The position numbers and the translations under genes were made by a program. A stretch of DNA of 52,398 bases from Zoogloea oleivorans (GTDB taxonomy: Bacteria > Pseudomonadota > Gammaproteobacteria > Burkholderiales > Rhodocyclaceae), in NCBI RefSeq assembly GCF_008107625.1, contig NZ_SDKK01000012.1, positions 21,872-74,269 on the forward strand, in the 5' to 3' direction. The notes below the pieces were generated by a model. The model was given only the letters and a program-made list of their open reading frames with translations, did not search any database and was not told where the DNA came from. Positions 16,610 through 26,190 of the stretch are shown here, in pieces; within the stretch, counting starts at the first letter, position 1; every line of letters starts with the position of its first letter.

Positions 16610-18052
16610 TCAGGCGTTGGGTTTCGGGGTGTCGCCGACGCGCACGATTTTCATCGTGTTGGTGCCGCCGGCCGAGCCGATCGGTTCGCCGATGGTCAGC
16701 ACAATGAGGTCGCCGTAATCGACCACGCCTTGTTCGAGCAGGATCTGTTCGGCTTCCCACAGCAGCACGTCGCGGTCTGCGTGCACCTGCGACATGAGCA
16801 GCGGGTAGACCTCCCGGTAGAGGGTCATCTGGTTGCGGGCGGAGACTTCCGGGGTGAGGGCGTAGATGGGCACGCCGCTGTTCAGACGGCTCATCCACAG
16901 GGCGGTGGAGCCGGTCTGGGTGAGGGCCGCGATGGCTTTGACCTTGAGGTGGTAGGCGGTCCACATGGCGGCCATGGCGATGGACTGGTCGATGCGCGTG
17001 AAGATGCGGTCGAGGAAGTCGCGGTCCATGGTGACTTCGGCGGATTTTTCGGCTTCGAGGCAGATGCGCGCCATCGATTCGACAACCTCGACCGGGAAGG
17101 TACCGGAGGCGGTTTCGGCGGACAGCATCACCGCGTCGGTGCCGTCGAGCACGGCGTTGGCTACGTCGGAGACTTCAGCGCGGGTCGGCACCGGGCTGTG
17201 GATCATCGACTCCATCATCTGGGTGGCGGTGATGGCCAGTTTGTTGCGCTCGCGGGCGGCGCGGATCATGCGTTTCTGCAGGGCCGGCACGGCGGCGTCG
17301 CCGACTTCGACGGCCAGGTCGCCGCGGGCCACCATGATGCCGTCGGAGGCGTCGAGGATTTCTTCGAGGTTGGCGACCGCTTCGGTGCGCTCGATCTTGG
17401 CGATCAGCATGGCGCTGCTGCCGGCGGCGCGCAGCAACTGGCGGGCCATGTACATGTCGGCGGCGCCCTTGGGGAAGGAGATGGCGACAAAATCCACGCC
17501 GATCTGCGCGGCGGTCTTGATGTCGTCCATGTCCTTGGCCGTGAGGGCCGGAGCGGTGAGGCCGCCGCCCTGGCGGTTGATGCCCTTGTTGTTGGACAGT
17601 TCGCCGCCGACTTTGACGGTGGTGTGGATTTCATGGCCGAGGACGCGTTCGACACCCAGCTTGAGGCGTCCGTCGTCGAGCAGCAGGACGTCGCCCGGCT
17701 TCACGTCGCGGGGCAGATCCTTGTAGTCGAGGCCGACCCGGTGGGCGTTGCCCGGTCCGGCGAAGGCAGCGTCGAGGATGAAGGCGGCGTCTTTTTGCAG
17801 GATGATCTTGCCTTCCTCGAACTTGCCGACACGGATCTTGGGGCCCTGCATATCGGCCAGGATGCCCACCGGGCGGCCGGCCAGCTGGGAGGCTTCGCGG
17901 ATCTGGTTGGCACGGGCGATGTGGTCTTCGGCCTTGCCGTGCGAGAAGTTGAGGCGGACCACGTCCACGCCGGCCTGCACGAGGCGCTCAAGGGTGGCGA
18001 TGTCGGATGAAGCGGGACCGAGGGTGGCGACGATCTTGGTGTGGCGGGACAT
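16610..18052 (-). CDS. pyk: Pyruvate kinase
   Basis: A 480-residue pyruvate kinase catalysing PEP + ADP to pyruvate + ATP. The N-terminus TKIVATLGPASSD, the active-site context VVRLNFSHG, the ADMQGPKIRVG segment and the Mg/K-binding MVARGDLAVEVG are all intact. The C-terminal allosteric-type domain (AIAALTQTGSTALWMSRL) is full length. The ATG at 18052 has a GGAG ribosome-binding site. It sits upstream of fba on the same strand and 57 bp after the GGDEF gene. Confidence 0.96.
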   Translation of the reverse strand: MSRHTKIVATLGPASSDIATLERLVQAGVDVVRLNFSHGKAEDHIARANQIREASQLAGRPVGILADMQGPKIRVGKFEEGKIILQKDAAFILDAAFAGPGNAHRVGLDYKDLPRDVKPGDVLLLDDGRLKLGVERVLGHEIHTTVKVGGELSNNKGINRQGGGLTAPALTAKDMDDIKTAAQIGVDFVAISFPKGAADMYMARQLLRAAGSSAMLIAKIERTEAVANLEEILDASDGIMVARGDLAVEVGDAAVPALQKRMIRAARERNKLAITATQMMESMIHSPVPTRAEVSDVANAVLDGTDAVMLSAETASGTFPVEVVESMARICLEAEKSAEVTMDRDFLDRIFTRIDQSIAMAAMWTAYHLKVKAIAALTQTGSTALWMSRLNSGVPIYALTPEVSARNQMTLYREVYPLLMSQVHADRDVLLWEAEQILLEQGVVDYGDLIVLTIGEPIGSAGGTNTMKIVRVGDTPKPNA

Positions 18053-18109
18053 GGGGTCTCCAGAGTGGTGTGACGCGGGACGGCTTGATCGATGCAGTTG
18101 GCCGACATA

Positions 18110-20062
18110 TTAAGGTTCAACGGGCTCCGGCGGGGCGTCCGGTGCGGCGCTGGCGCCATTGCGGCCGTTCATCTTGGCCCGGTACATGGCGGCATCGGCG
18201 CTGCGGGTGAGGCTTTCGAGGTCCTTGCCGTGATCGGGGTAGAGGGCGATGCCGATGCTGGCCGATACCAGGCATTCGTGAGCATCGATGATGAAGGTTT
18301 CATTGAGGGCGCGACGGATCTTTTCGGCCACGCCGAGGGCTTCGTGCATGCTGTGTATGTCGTGGAGCAGGGCCATGAACTCGTCGCCCCCCTGGCGGGC
18401 GAGCAGGTCGCTGGCGCGCAGGCCGTGGCGCATGCGGCTGGCCGATTCGATCAGCAGGGCGTCGCCGGCAGCGTGGCCGAGGCTGTCGTTGATTTCCTTG
18501 AAGTGATCCAGGTCGAGAAAGAGCAGCGCGAAGCGTGTCTTGTGGCGTTTGGCGATGAGCAGGCTGGTGTTCATCTGGTCCATGAACATGGCCCGGTTGG
18601 CCAGCCCGGTCAGGGGGTCGTGGGTGGCCAGGTAGTGAATGCGCTGCTCCGAGGCCTTGCGTTCGGAAATGTCGGTGATGGTCAGGATGACGCCCTGTAG
18701 CCCGCCGATGGCATCGATGTGCGGTGCGTCGGTGACGATGGCGGTAAGAATCCGTCCGTCAGCCCGGCGCAGCTCCTGTTCGTTGGTGGCGGCCTCGCCC
18801 CGTTGCAGGCGCTCGGCCAGGCTACGGCTGCGTGTGCTGTCTCCGCTGGGCCACAGACTATCGAAGCGCTGGCCGAGGAGGGCGTCGGGCGCATAGCCGA
18901 GCAGGCCAATCAGGCGCGGATTCAGAAAGGTGAAGCGCAGGTCGGTGTCGAGGGCTGCGATGCCGTCCTGGGAGAGATTGACCAGCGTGCTGTAGCGCGC
19001 TTCGCTGGTGCGCAGGGAGGTGCTGATCCGGTCGAGTTCGCGGGCGCGCTGACGGGCCGAGAAGAAGAAGGCGGTCAGGAGGACGAACAGGGCACCGATC
19101 AGCACGATGGCCGTCTGTTCCATCTGGCGGGTTTTCTCATCGAGGGGGAAGATCGGGCTGCTGTCGAAAACCAGCGTCCATACCCGGTTCTCCAGTTCGA
19201 CCACTCTCCGGTCGGTGAGCGCGCCGGACTCGCGGCGCTCCGGATGACTGTCGAACAGCAGGGAGGCCGGGCTTTGATCGTGCGCATCGTAAATGCGCAG
19301 CCGGCTGCCCGGAGCAGATTCACCGAGGATGCCGGTAATCAGGTCGCGCATCCGGAAAGGGCTGTACACCCAGCCGAGAAAGGCCCGCTCGCGCTGGGCT
19401 GGCGTGAGCAGCGGGGCATCGTGGCGAAACACCGGCAGATAGAGCAGCACGCCGGCCTGCGGGTCGGTGCGGGTTTCCTGCACCAGCCGGACCTTGCCGG
19501 ACAGGGCCGGTGTGCCCAGGCGTCGGGCCCGCTCCATCGCTTCGCGGCGCACCGGTTCGGAATACATGTCGTAGCCGAAGGCCCGCTGGTTGCGCCAGTC
19601 GAAGGGTTCCAGGAAAACGATGGCGGTGTATTCGGCCCGGGGGCCGGCAGGGGTGACCTGGTAATCGGGAAAGCCCTCGGTCCGAATCTGTTGTTCGTGG
19701 AGCGCCAGCTTGGCGGCTGGCACGGGCACCGCGAAACCGACACCCTGAATACCCGGGTAGTCGGCCTGAAGGCGCAGGGCGTCCACGTAATGCTGCCACT
19801 CCCGGCGGGTGACTTCCTGTGATGCCGTGAAGAGTGCCCTGCTGCCGCGCAGGATTTGCCGGTACGCTTTTAGTCGTTCCTCGATCTTGAGGGTGATTTC
19901 GCTGGTTTCATAGGCGAAGGCGTTGCGCAGGGCCTCGTCATGAGCCGCGTCGAAGCGCGCGATGGCCAGGCTGCCCATCGTGATGGTCAGCGCCAGGGCG
20001 AGGAGGGTCGGCAGGATGGTGGCAGTCTGCTTGTGCGGAAGCCATCCAGCGAAGGCCTTCAT
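18110..20062 (-). CDS. CHASE-PAS-GGDEF diguanylate cyclase
   Basis: A 650-residue membrane sensor predicted to make cyclic di-GMP. The first TM helix is at about 14-35 (ILPTLLALALTITMGSLAI). A periplasmic CHASE domain follows (about 45-270; GIQGVGFAVPVP and YTAIVFLEPFDWRN are typical). A second TM helix lies at about 310-332, then a PAS domain (about 350-465; DGIAALDTDLRFTFLNPRL) and the GGDEF domain (about 475-635). The catalytic GGDEF is exact at 558-562. The inhibitory I-site RASD (549-552) sits five residues upstream, so product feedback is expected. No EAL domain is present. The extracellular ligand is unknown. Confidence 0.92.
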   Translation of the reverse strand: MKAFAGWLPHKQTATILPTLLALALTITMGSLAIARFDAAHDEALRNAFAYETSEITLKIEERLKAYRQILRGSRALFTASQEVTRREWQHYVDALRLQADYPGIQGVGFAVPVPAAKLALHEQQIRTEGFPDYQVTPAGPRAEYTAIVFLEPFDWRNQRAFGYDMYSEPVRREAMERARRLGTPALSGKVRLVQETRTDPQAGVLLYLPVFRHDAPLLTPAQRERAFLGWVYSPFRMRDLITGILGESAPGSRLRIYDAHDQSPASLLFDSHPERRESGALTDRRVVELENRVWTLVFDSSPIFPLDEKTRQMEQTAIVLIGALFVLLTAFFFSARQRARELDRISTSLRTSEARYSTLVNLSQDGIAALDTDLRFTFLNPRLIGLLGYAPDALLGQRFDSLWPSGDSTRSRSLAERLQRGEAATNEQELRRADGRILTAIVTDAPHIDAIGGLQGVILTITDISERKASEQRIHYLATHDPLTGLANRAMFMDQMNTSLLIAKRHKTRFALLFLDLDHFKEINDSLGHAAGDALLIESASRMRHGLRASDLLARQGGDEFMALLHDIHSMHEALGVAEKIRRALNETFIIDAHECLVSASIGIALYPDHGKDLESLTRSADAAMYRAKMNGRNGASAAPDAPPEPVEP

Positions 20063-20275
20063 CTTCGACGTTTCTCCACTCCAGTGACCTTGCGCGCGCG
20101 GTGTCGGACGGGTCTGTATTGTGTTTCGGCAGCATTAACGGCAGTCGCGACCGGTAAATTGACTCGAAGGGAGTGTCATAATCCGGACCTTTGACGCCGC
20201 TGGCCCGCCTGCCTCCGTGCAGCCTGTGCCCCGTCAGGTAAATACTGGCTTCTATCGATTACCCAAGGACTCTCC

Positions 20276-21334
20276 ATGATTCTCGTAACCGGCGGCGCCG
20301 GCTTTATTGGTGCAAACTTTGTCCTCGACTGGCTCTCCACCTGCGACGAGCCGGTGGTCAACCTCGATGCCCTGACCTACGCGGGCAACCTCGAGAATCT
20401 GGCCTCCCTGAAGGGTGATCCGCGGCACATTTTCGTGCAGGGCGACATCTGCGACCGGGAACTGGTGGACCGCCTGTTCGCCGAGCACCAGCCCCGTGCC
20501 ATCGTCCACTTCGCCGCCGAAAGTCATGTCGATCGCTCCATCCACGGCCCCGGCGATTTCGTGCGCACCAACGTAAACGGCACCTTCACCCTGCTGGAGG
20601 CCGCCCGCGGCCACTGGATGGGCCTCGACGATGCCGCGAAGGCCGCCTTCCGCTTCCACCATGTGAGTACCGACGAGGTGTACGGTTCCCTCGGCCCCAC
20701 GGACCCGGCCTTCAGCGAGACCAAGACCTACGAGCCGAACAGTCCGTACTCCGCCAGCAAGGCTGCTTCCGACCACCTGGTACGCGCCTGGCACCACACC
20801 TACGGCCTGCCGGTGACCACCAGCAACTGCTCCAACAACTACGGCCCGTATCACTTCCCCGAGAAGCTCATCCCGCTGATGATCGCCAACGCGCTGGCCG
20901 GCAAGCCGCTGCCCGTGTATGGCGACGGCCAGCAGATCCGCGACTGGCTGTATGTCACCGACCACTGCAGCGCCATCCGCGCCGTGCTTGCCAAGGGCAC
21001 CCCGGGCGAGGTGTACAACGTGGGGGGCTGGAACGAGAAACCCAACATCGAGATCGTGCACACCCTGTGTGCGCTGCTCGACGAACTCAAGCCCGACCCC
21101 GCCGGCAGCTACAGTCGCCTGATCACCTACGTCACCGACCGCCCCGGCCACGACCGCCGCTACGCCATCGACGCCCGCAAGATCGAGCGCGAACTCGGCT
21201 GGCGCCCGGCCGAAACCTTCGAAACCGGCATCCGCAAGACCGTTGCGTGGTACCTCGCCAACCAGGAGTGGGTCGCACACATTCTCAGCGGCGCCTACCG
21301 CGACTGGGTCGACACCAACTACGCGGGCCGCTGA
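20276..21334 (+). CDS. rfbB: dTDP-glucose 4,6-dehydratase
   Basis: The second enzyme of dTDP-L-rhamnose synthesis, converting dTDP-glucose to the 4-keto-6-deoxy sugar with bound NAD. The 352-residue short-chain dehydrogenase shows the NAD motif GGAGFIG at the N-terminus, the catalytic STDEVYG segment and Y158-x3-K162 (YSASK). The ATG at 20276 has a clear AAGGA ribosome-binding site 6 nt upstream. It leads a four-gene operon rfbB-D-A-C with 3 bp, 14 bp and -1 bp spacings. Confidence 0.97.
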   Translation: MILVTGGAGFIGANFVLDWLSTCDEPVVNLDALTYAGNLENLASLKGDPRHIFVQGDICDRELVDRLFAEHQPRAIVHFAAESHVDRSIHGPGDFVRTNVNGTFTLLEAARGHWMGLDDAAKAAFRFHHVSTDEVYGSLGPTDPAFSETKTYEPNSPYSASKAASDHLVRAWHHTYGLPVTTSNCSNNYGPYHFPEKLIPLMIANALAGKPLPVYGDGQQIRDWLYVTDHCSAIRAVLAKGTPGEVYNVGGWNEKPNIEIVHTLCALLDELKPDPAGSYSRLITYVTDRPGHDRRYAIDARKIERELGWRPAETFETGIRKTVAWYLANQEWVAHILSGAYRDWVDTNYAGR

Positions 21335-21337
21335 AAC

Positions 21338-22237
21338 ATGAAGATTCTCCTCCTCGGCAAGAACGGCCAGGTCGGCTGGGAGCTGCAGCGCAGTCTGGCG
21401 CCCCTCGGTGAGCTCATCGCCCTCGACCACGACGGCGCCCCCGGCCTGTCGGGCGACTTCGCCGATCCCGAAAGCCTCGCCGCCACCGTGCGTGCCGTCG
21501 CCCCCGGGCTCATCGTCAATGCCGCCGCCCACACTGCCGTGGACAAGGCCGAGAGCGAACCCGACTTTGCCCGTGCCCTCAACGCGCTGGCGCCCGGTGT
21601 CCTCGCCCGCGAAGCCGCCGCCCTCGGCGCGCTGCTGGTGCATTACTCCACCGACTACGTCTTCGACGGCAGCGGCACGGCCCCGTGGGCCGAGGACGCC
21701 GCCACGGGGCCGCTGTCCGTCTATGGGCGCACCAAGTGCGAAGGCGAAGCGCTGATCCGCCAGAGCGGCTGCCGCCACCTGATCTTCCGGACCAGCTGGG
21801 TGTATGCCGCCCGCGGCGGCAACTTCGCCAGGACCATGCTCAAGCTGGCCGCCGAGCGCGACGCGCTGAGCATCATCGACGATCAGCATGGCGCGCCCAC
21901 CGGCGCCGAACTGCTCGCCGACGTCAGCGCCCACGCCGCCCGCATGACCCTCACCCAGCCGGCGCTGGCCGGCACCTATCACCTGGCTGCCGGCGGCACA
22001 ACCACCTGGCACGCCTACGCCCGCCACGTCATCGCCTTCGCCCGCGCCCGGGGCATCCCGATCCAGGTTGCCGCGGACGCCATCCGGCCCGTGCCGACCA
22101 GCGCCTTCCCGACCCCGGCCCGGCGCCCGGCCAACTCCCGTCTCGACACCACGAAGCTGCAGGCCGCCTTCGGCCTCACGCTGCCGCCCTGGGAGCAGGG
22201 CGTCGAGCGCATGCTCACCGAAATCCTCACGAACTGA
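21338..22237 (+). CDS. rfbD: dTDP-4-dehydrorhamnose reductase
   Basis: The last enzyme of the dTDP-L-rhamnose pathway, a 299-residue NADPH-dependent reductase. The N-terminal Rossmann motif is [23 protein letters not shown] and the catalytic [11 protein letters not shown] (Tyr-x3-Lys) are intact, as is the dTDP-binding segment STDYVFDG. It begins 3 bp after rfbB and is followed by rfbA after 14 bp. Confidence 0.96.
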   Translation: MKILLLGKNGQVGWELQRSLAPLGELIALDHDGAPGLSGDFADPESLAATVRAVAPGLIVNAAAHTAVDKAESEPDFARALNALAPGVLAREAAALGALLVHYSTDYVFDGSGTAPWAEDAATGPLSVYGRTKCEGEALIRQSGCRHLIFRTSWVYAARGGNFARTMLKLAAERDALSIIDDQHGAPTGAELLADVSAHAARMTLTQPALAGTYHLAAGGTTTWHAYARHVIAFARARGIPIQVAADAIRPVPTSAFPTPARRPANSRLDTTKLQAAFGLTLPPWEQGVERMLTEILTN

Positions 22238-22251
22238 CAAAGGTCCGACCC

Positions 22252-23133
22252 ATGCAACGCAAAGGCATCATCCTCGCCGGCGGTTCCGGCACCCGTCTGC
22301 ACCCGGCCACGCTGGCCGTCTCCAAGCAACTCATCCCGGTGTACGACAAGCCGATGATCTACTACCCGCTCAGCACCCTGATGCTGGCGGGGATCCGCGA
22401 CATCCTGATCATCTCCACCCCGCAGGACACCCCGCGCTTCCAGCAACTGCTCGGCGACGGCGCCCAGTGGGGCCTGAACCTGCAATACGCCGTCCAGCCC
22501 AGCCCGGACGGCCTTGCCCAGGCCTTCATCATTGGCGAGGACTTCGTCAACAACGGCCCCAGCGCGCTGGTTCTTGGCGACAACCTGTTTTACGGTCATG
22601 AGTTCGGTCGTCAACTGTCGGCCGCCACCAACAGCACGCAGGGTGCCACCGTCTTCGCCTACCCGGTGCATGATCCCGAGCGTTACGGCGTTGTCGAGTT
22701 TGACGCAGCCGGCCACGCCATCAGCCTCGAAGAAAAGCCCAAGGCTCCGAAGAGTCGCTACGCCGTTACCGGCCTCTATTTCTACGACAATCGGGTGGTC
22801 GACATCGCCAAGAACCTCAAGCCCGGCGTGCGCGGCGAACTCGAAATCACCGACGTGAATCGCCAGTACCTCGAATGGGGTGCGCTGGATGTGCAGGTCA
22901 TGGGCCGCGGTCACGCCTGGCTCGATACCGGCACCCACGAAAGCCTGCTCGAAGCCAGCCTGTTCATCCAGACCATCGAAAAGCGCCAGGGCCTCAAGAT
23001 TGCCTGCCCCGAAGAAATCGCCTGGCGTGCCGGCTGGATCGACGCCGAGCACCTGCAGAAACTCGCCGCCCCGCTGGCCAAGAACGGCTACGGTCAGTAC
23101 CTGTTGCGCATCCTCGACGAAAAGGTCTTCTGA
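22252..23133 (+). CDS. rfbA: Glucose-1-phosphate thymidylyltransferase
   Basis: The first and feedback-regulated enzyme of dTDP-L-rhamnose synthesis, joining glucose-1-phosphate and dTTP. The ATG at 22252 gives 293 residues, the same as E. coli RfbA, and follows an AAAGGT ribosome-binding site. The nucleotidyltransferase signature [11 protein letters not shown] is at the N-terminus, with the metal-binding LGDNLFYG and the sugar-binding EEKPKAPKS. An open frame continuing 567 bp upstream overlaps rfbD and is not coding. The stop overlaps the rfbC start by one base (TGATG). Confidence 0.97.
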   Translation: MQRKGIILAGGSGTRLHPATLAVSKQLIPVYDKPMIYYPLSTLMLAGIRDILIISTPQDTPRFQQLLGDGAQWGLNLQYAVQPSPDGLAQAFIIGEDFVNNGPSALVLGDNLFYGHEFGRQLSAATNSTQGATVFAYPVHDPERYGVVEFDAAGHAISLEEKPKAPKSRYAVTGLYFYDNRVVDIAKNLKPGVRGELEITDVNRQYLEWGALDVQVMGRGHAWLDTGTHESLLEASLFIQTIEKRQGLKIACPEEIAWRAGWIDAEHLQKLAAPLAKNGYGQYLLRILDEKVF

Positions 23134-23678
23134 TGAACGTCGTCAAGACCGAAATCCCCGGCCTGCTGATCCTCGAACCCCGGGTCTTTGGCGATGCCCG
23201 CGGTTTCTTCATGGAGAGCTTCAATGCCCGGGCTTTCCAGGAAGCCACCGGGCTTGACGTGGACTTCGTGCAGGACAACCACTCCCGTTCCACCCGGGGC
23301 GTGTTGCGTGGCCTGCATTACCAGATCCAGCAGCCGCAGGGAAAACTGGTGCGCGTGGTGCGCGGCGCGGTGTTCGACGTGGCCGTCGACCTGCGCAAGG
23401 CGTCGCCGACTTTCGGCAAGTGGCACGGGGTCGAGTTGTCGGAGGACAACAACCGGCAACTGTGGATTCCGCCGGGCTTTGCCCACGGTTTCCTGGTGAC
23501 CTCAGAGAGCGCCGACTTCCTCTACAAGACCACTGACTACTACGCCCCCGAGTTCGAGCGCAGCCTGGCCTGGAACGATCCGGCGGTGGGCGTCGAATGG
23601 CCGCTGACCGGCGAACCGGCGCTGTCGGCCAAGGATGTGGCCGGCAAGCCGCTGGCCGAATGCGCAACCTTTGCCTGA
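23133..23678 (+). CDS. rfbC: dTDP-4-dehydrorhamnose 3,5-epimerase
   Basis: A 181-residue cupin-fold epimerase, the third enzyme of the dTDP-L-rhamnose pathway. The catalytic base region VLRGLHYQ, the phosphate-binding RSTRGVLRG and the conserved KTTDYYAPEFERS (catalytic Tyr) are present. The start is shared with the end of rfbA (TGATG), so translation is probably coupled. It ends the rhamnose operon, with no hairpin terminator obvious in the following 99 bp. Confidence 0.96.
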   Translation: MNVVKTEIPGLLILEPRVFGDARGFFMESFNARAFQEATGLDVDFVQDNHSRSTRGVLRGLHYQIQQPQGKLVRVVRGAVFDVAVDLRKASPTFGKWHGVELSEDNNRQLWIPPGFAHGFLVTSESADFLYKTTDYYAPEFERSLAWNDPAVGVEWPLTGEPALSAKDVAGKPLAECATFA

Positions 23679-23715
23679 CTCGCCTGCGTAAGGTCGTGAT
23701 CTGACAATTATTTCT

Positions 23716-23745
23716 TTGTTGGCCAGGAAAGGTGCGCGCGATAAT
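23716..23745 (+). promoter_or_regulatory. Candidate sigma-70 promoter of wecB
   Basis: TTGTTG (23716-23721) and GATAAT (23740-23745) are separated by 18 nt in the AT-richer gap between rfbC and wecB, 32 bp before the wecB ATG. The -10 matches 5 of 6 consensus bases. Confidence 0.45.
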
Positions 23746-23777
23746 GCGCACCTGTCATTTTGCCCGTGGAGTCCCGT

Positions 23778-24887
23778 ATGTCCCGTTCGCTGATCTACCT
23801 CGTCGCCGGCGCGCGTCCCAATTTCATGAAGATCGCGCCGATCGTGCGAGCCCTGCAAGCGCGGGCGGACCGCTTCGAGTTCCGGATCATCCACACCGGC
23901 CAGCACTACGACCGGGAAATGAGCGACGTTTTCTTCGATGAGCTGGGCATTCCCAAGCCCGACTACCATCTCGAGGCGGGCGGCGGCAGCCACGCCACTC
24001 AGACCGCCAAGATCATGGTGGCCTTCGAGGAAATCTGCCAGAACGCCCGTCCCGACTGTGTGCTCGTGGTCGGCGACGTGAATTCCACGCTGGCCTGTTC
24101 CATCGACGCCAAAAAGCTGAACATTCCGGTGGCCCACGTGGAGGCCGGCCTGCGTAGCGGCGACATGCGCATGCCCGAGGAAATCAACCGTCTGGTCACC
24201 GACAGCATCTCCGACTGGTTCTTCTGCACCGAACCGGCGGGCGTCGACAACCTGATGAAGGAAGGCAAGTCGGCCGATGCGGTCTTTCACGTTGGTCACG
24301 TGATGGTGGACAACCTGCTGTTTCAGCGCGACAAGCTCGATGCGTCCGACAAGTCCGGCATGGAAACCGAAGCCATCAAGGCCAAGTATCCCAAGTACGG
24401 CGTGGTCACGCTGCACCGTCCGTCCAACGTGGATGACGAAGCCAACCTGCGCGGCATCGCCGGTGCGCTCAAGCAGATCGCCGGCGAGCTGCCGCTGATC
24501 TTTCCGGTGCACCCGCGCACGCGTGGCAATCTCGAGAAGTTCGGTCTCGATCTGGGCCCCAACGTGGTCCTGACCAAGCCCCAGTCCTACATGGAATTCC
24601 TCAACCTGTGGAAGGATGCGGCGCTGATCATGACCGACAGTGGCGGCCTGCAGGAAGAAACCACTGCCCTCGGCGTACCCTGCCTCACCTTGCGCGAGAA
24701 CACCGAGCGCCCGGTGACGGTGGATGAAGGCAGCAATGTGCTGGTCGGCACCGATCCGGCGCGCATTCTTGAAGAAGCGGCCAAGGTGCTCGCCGGCCAG
24801 GGCAAGCAGGGCTGCCGCCCGGTGCTGTGGGATGGCAAGGCTGCCGAACGCACGGTGGCCGAACTGGATCGCCTGCTGCCGGCCTGA
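23778..24887 (+). CDS. wecB: UDP-N-acetylglucosamine 2-epimerase (non-hydrolysing)
   Basis: A 369-residue enzyme interconverting UDP-GlcNAc and UDP-ManNAc, the precursor of ManNAc-containing surface polysaccharides. Family segments are VAGARPNFMKIAPI, HTGQHYDREMS, HVEAGLRSGDMRMPEEINR, HRPSNVDD and TDSGGLQEE. The ATG at 23778 has GGAG upstream; an in-frame TTG 18 bp earlier is rejected. It follows the rhamnose operon but appears to have its own promoter. No ManNAc dehydrogenase (wecC) or glycosyltransferase is nearby, so the final glycan cannot be named. Confidence 0.94.
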   Translation: MSRSLIYLVAGARPNFMKIAPIVRALQARADRFEFRIIHTGQHYDREMSDVFFDELGIPKPDYHLEAGGGSHATQTAKIMVAFEEICQNARPDCVLVVGDVNSTLACSIDAKKLNIPVAHVEAGLRSGDMRMPEEINRLVTDSISDWFFCTEPAGVDNLMKEGKSADAVFHVGHVMVDNLLFQRDKLDASDKSGMETEAIKAKYPKYGVVTLHRPSNVDDEANLRGIAGALKQIAGELPLIFPVHPRTRGNLEKFGLDLGPNVVLTKPQSYMEFLNLWKDAALIMTDSGGLQEETTALGVPCLTLRENTERPVTVDEGSNVLVGTDPARILEEAAKVLAGQGKQGCRPVLWDGKAAERTVAELDRLLPA

Positions 24888-24902
24888 TCGGTAGCGCACA
24901 TG

Positions 24903-24938
24903 AAAAAGCCGCTGCGGGTCATGCCGCAGCGGCTTTTT
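24903..24938. terminator. Bidirectional terminator between wecB and ftsY
   Basis: A 15-bp perfect stem, aaaaagccgctgcgg (24903-24917) with ccgcagcggcttttt (24924-24938), has a 6-nt loop and ends in A5/T5. It can serve both convergent genes. Confidence 0.93.
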
Positions 24939-24962
24939 GTCTGTTTGGCGGTAGTTGCGGGT

Positions 24963-26036
24963 TTATTCGTCGCTCTTGCCTACCGGCACGAAGAGGGCAT
25001 CCACGAACTCCCTGGCGCGGAAGACCTGCAGATCGTCGATCTGCTCGCCGATGCCGATAAAGCGCAGGGGCTTCGGGCACTGGCGGGCGATGGCCGCCAC
25101 CACGCCGCCCTTGGCGGTGCCGTCGAGCTTGGTGAGAACCAGGCCGGTGACGCCGATGGAGGCGTCGAAGGCCTTGACCTGCTGGAGGGCGTTTTGCCCG
25201 ATGTTGGCGTCGAGGACCAGCAGCACTTCATGCGGGCCGCTCGGTTCGGCCTTCTGGATGACCCGCCGGACCTTGGCGATTTCTTCCATCAGGTGCAGCT
25301 GGGTGGGCAGGCGGCCGGCGGTGTCGGCCAGCACGATGTCGATGTTGCGGGCGCGGGCGGCGCTGATGGCGTCGAACACCACCGCTGCCGGATCGCCCGA
25401 TTCCTGGGCGATGACGGCCACCCCGTTGCGTTCGCCCCAGGTCATCAACTGCTCGCGGGCGGCGGCGCGGAAGGTGTCGCCGGCCGCCAGCAGGACGCTC
25501 TTGCCCTGACTCTGGAAGTGCTTGGCGAGCTTGCCGATGGAGGTCGTCTTGCCCGAACCGTTCACCCCCGCGATCATGATGATGTAAGGCTTGTGGGCCG
25601 AGATTTCGAGGGGTTTTTCGAGCGGGGCGAGGATGGACAGCAGGCCTTCGGCGAGGGCGCCCTGAAGTTGGTCGGCGGTCTCCAGCTTGTCGCGCTTCCA
25701 GCGCAGGCGCAGTTCCTTGAGCAGATGCTGGGTGGCGTCCACGCCACAGTCGGCCATCAGCAGCGTGGCTTCCAGTTCTTCGAGGAGTTCCTCGTCGATC
25801 TTGCGGCGCGAGAACAGGCTGGAGAGGCCGCCGCCGATCTGCTCGCGGGTGCGCGACAGCCCGCTGCGCAGGCGGTCCATCCAGGAGCGCTTCTTTTCTT
25901 GCTCACGGACCGGTGAGGGCGCGGCTGCGGTGGAGACTGGGGCCTGCAGAGGTGCCGCGGGGGATTCCGCAGCGGCGTCGGGCACGGGGGCCGATGCATC
26001 GCCCGGTTTGAGGGCTTTCTTCAGGAAACCAAACAT
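24963..26036 (-). CDS. ftsY: Signal recognition particle receptor FtsY
   Basis: FtsY is the SRP receptor GTPase that docks ribosome-nascent chain complexes at the membrane. The product is 357 residues. A short N-terminal membrane-targeting helix (MFGFLKKALK) leads into an Ala/Pro-rich acidic-poor linker and then the NG domain. The P-loop GVNGSGKTT, DTFRAAAREQL, DTAGRLPTQ and TKLDGTAKGG are all intact. The start at 26036 is set by the typical FGFLKK opening; the longer frame to 26156 lacks family character. In many proteobacteria ftsY neighbours ftsE/ftsX and rsmD; here rsmD is about 3 kb away, beyond two M16 genes. Confidence 0.95.
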   Translation of the reverse strand: MFGFLKKALKPGDASAPVPDAAAESPAAPLQAPVSTAAAPSPVREQEKKRSWMDRLRSGLSRTREQIGGGLSSLFSRRKIDEELLEELEATLLMADCGVDATQHLLKELRLRWKRDKLETADQLQGALAEGLLSILAPLEKPLEISAHKPYIIMIAGVNGSGKTTSIGKLAKHFQSQGKSVLLAAGDTFRAAAREQLMTWGERNGVAVIAQESGDPAAVVFDAISAARARNIDIVLADTAGRLPTQLHLMEEIAKVRRVIQKAEPSGPHEVLLVLDANIGQNALQQVKAFDASIGVTGLVLTKLDGTAKGGVVAAIARQCPKPLRFIGIGEQIDDLQVFRAREFVDALFVPVGKSDE

Positions 26037-26190
26037 GTGGAGGCAGGTCAGAGTGTGGGTCGATCGGGACGGGCCTGTAATCGGCCCGCCATGCCCGGTT
26101 GGCCGCATCGCCGTAATGCCGCTATGATTCCGCGCCACACGCCGGCCCGCGGCCATTGTTTTTCAATTTTACCAGATGCTTCAAGAGCCT

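Noticed and set aside
20159-20182. TTGACT followed by CATAAT upstream of rfbB
   Set aside because: The spacing is only 12 nt, too short for a sigma-70 promoter.
20252-22240. Long leftward open frame antisense to rfbB and rfbD
   Set aside because: Both rhamnose enzymes are unmistakable; the antisense product is low complexity Gly/Val-rich.
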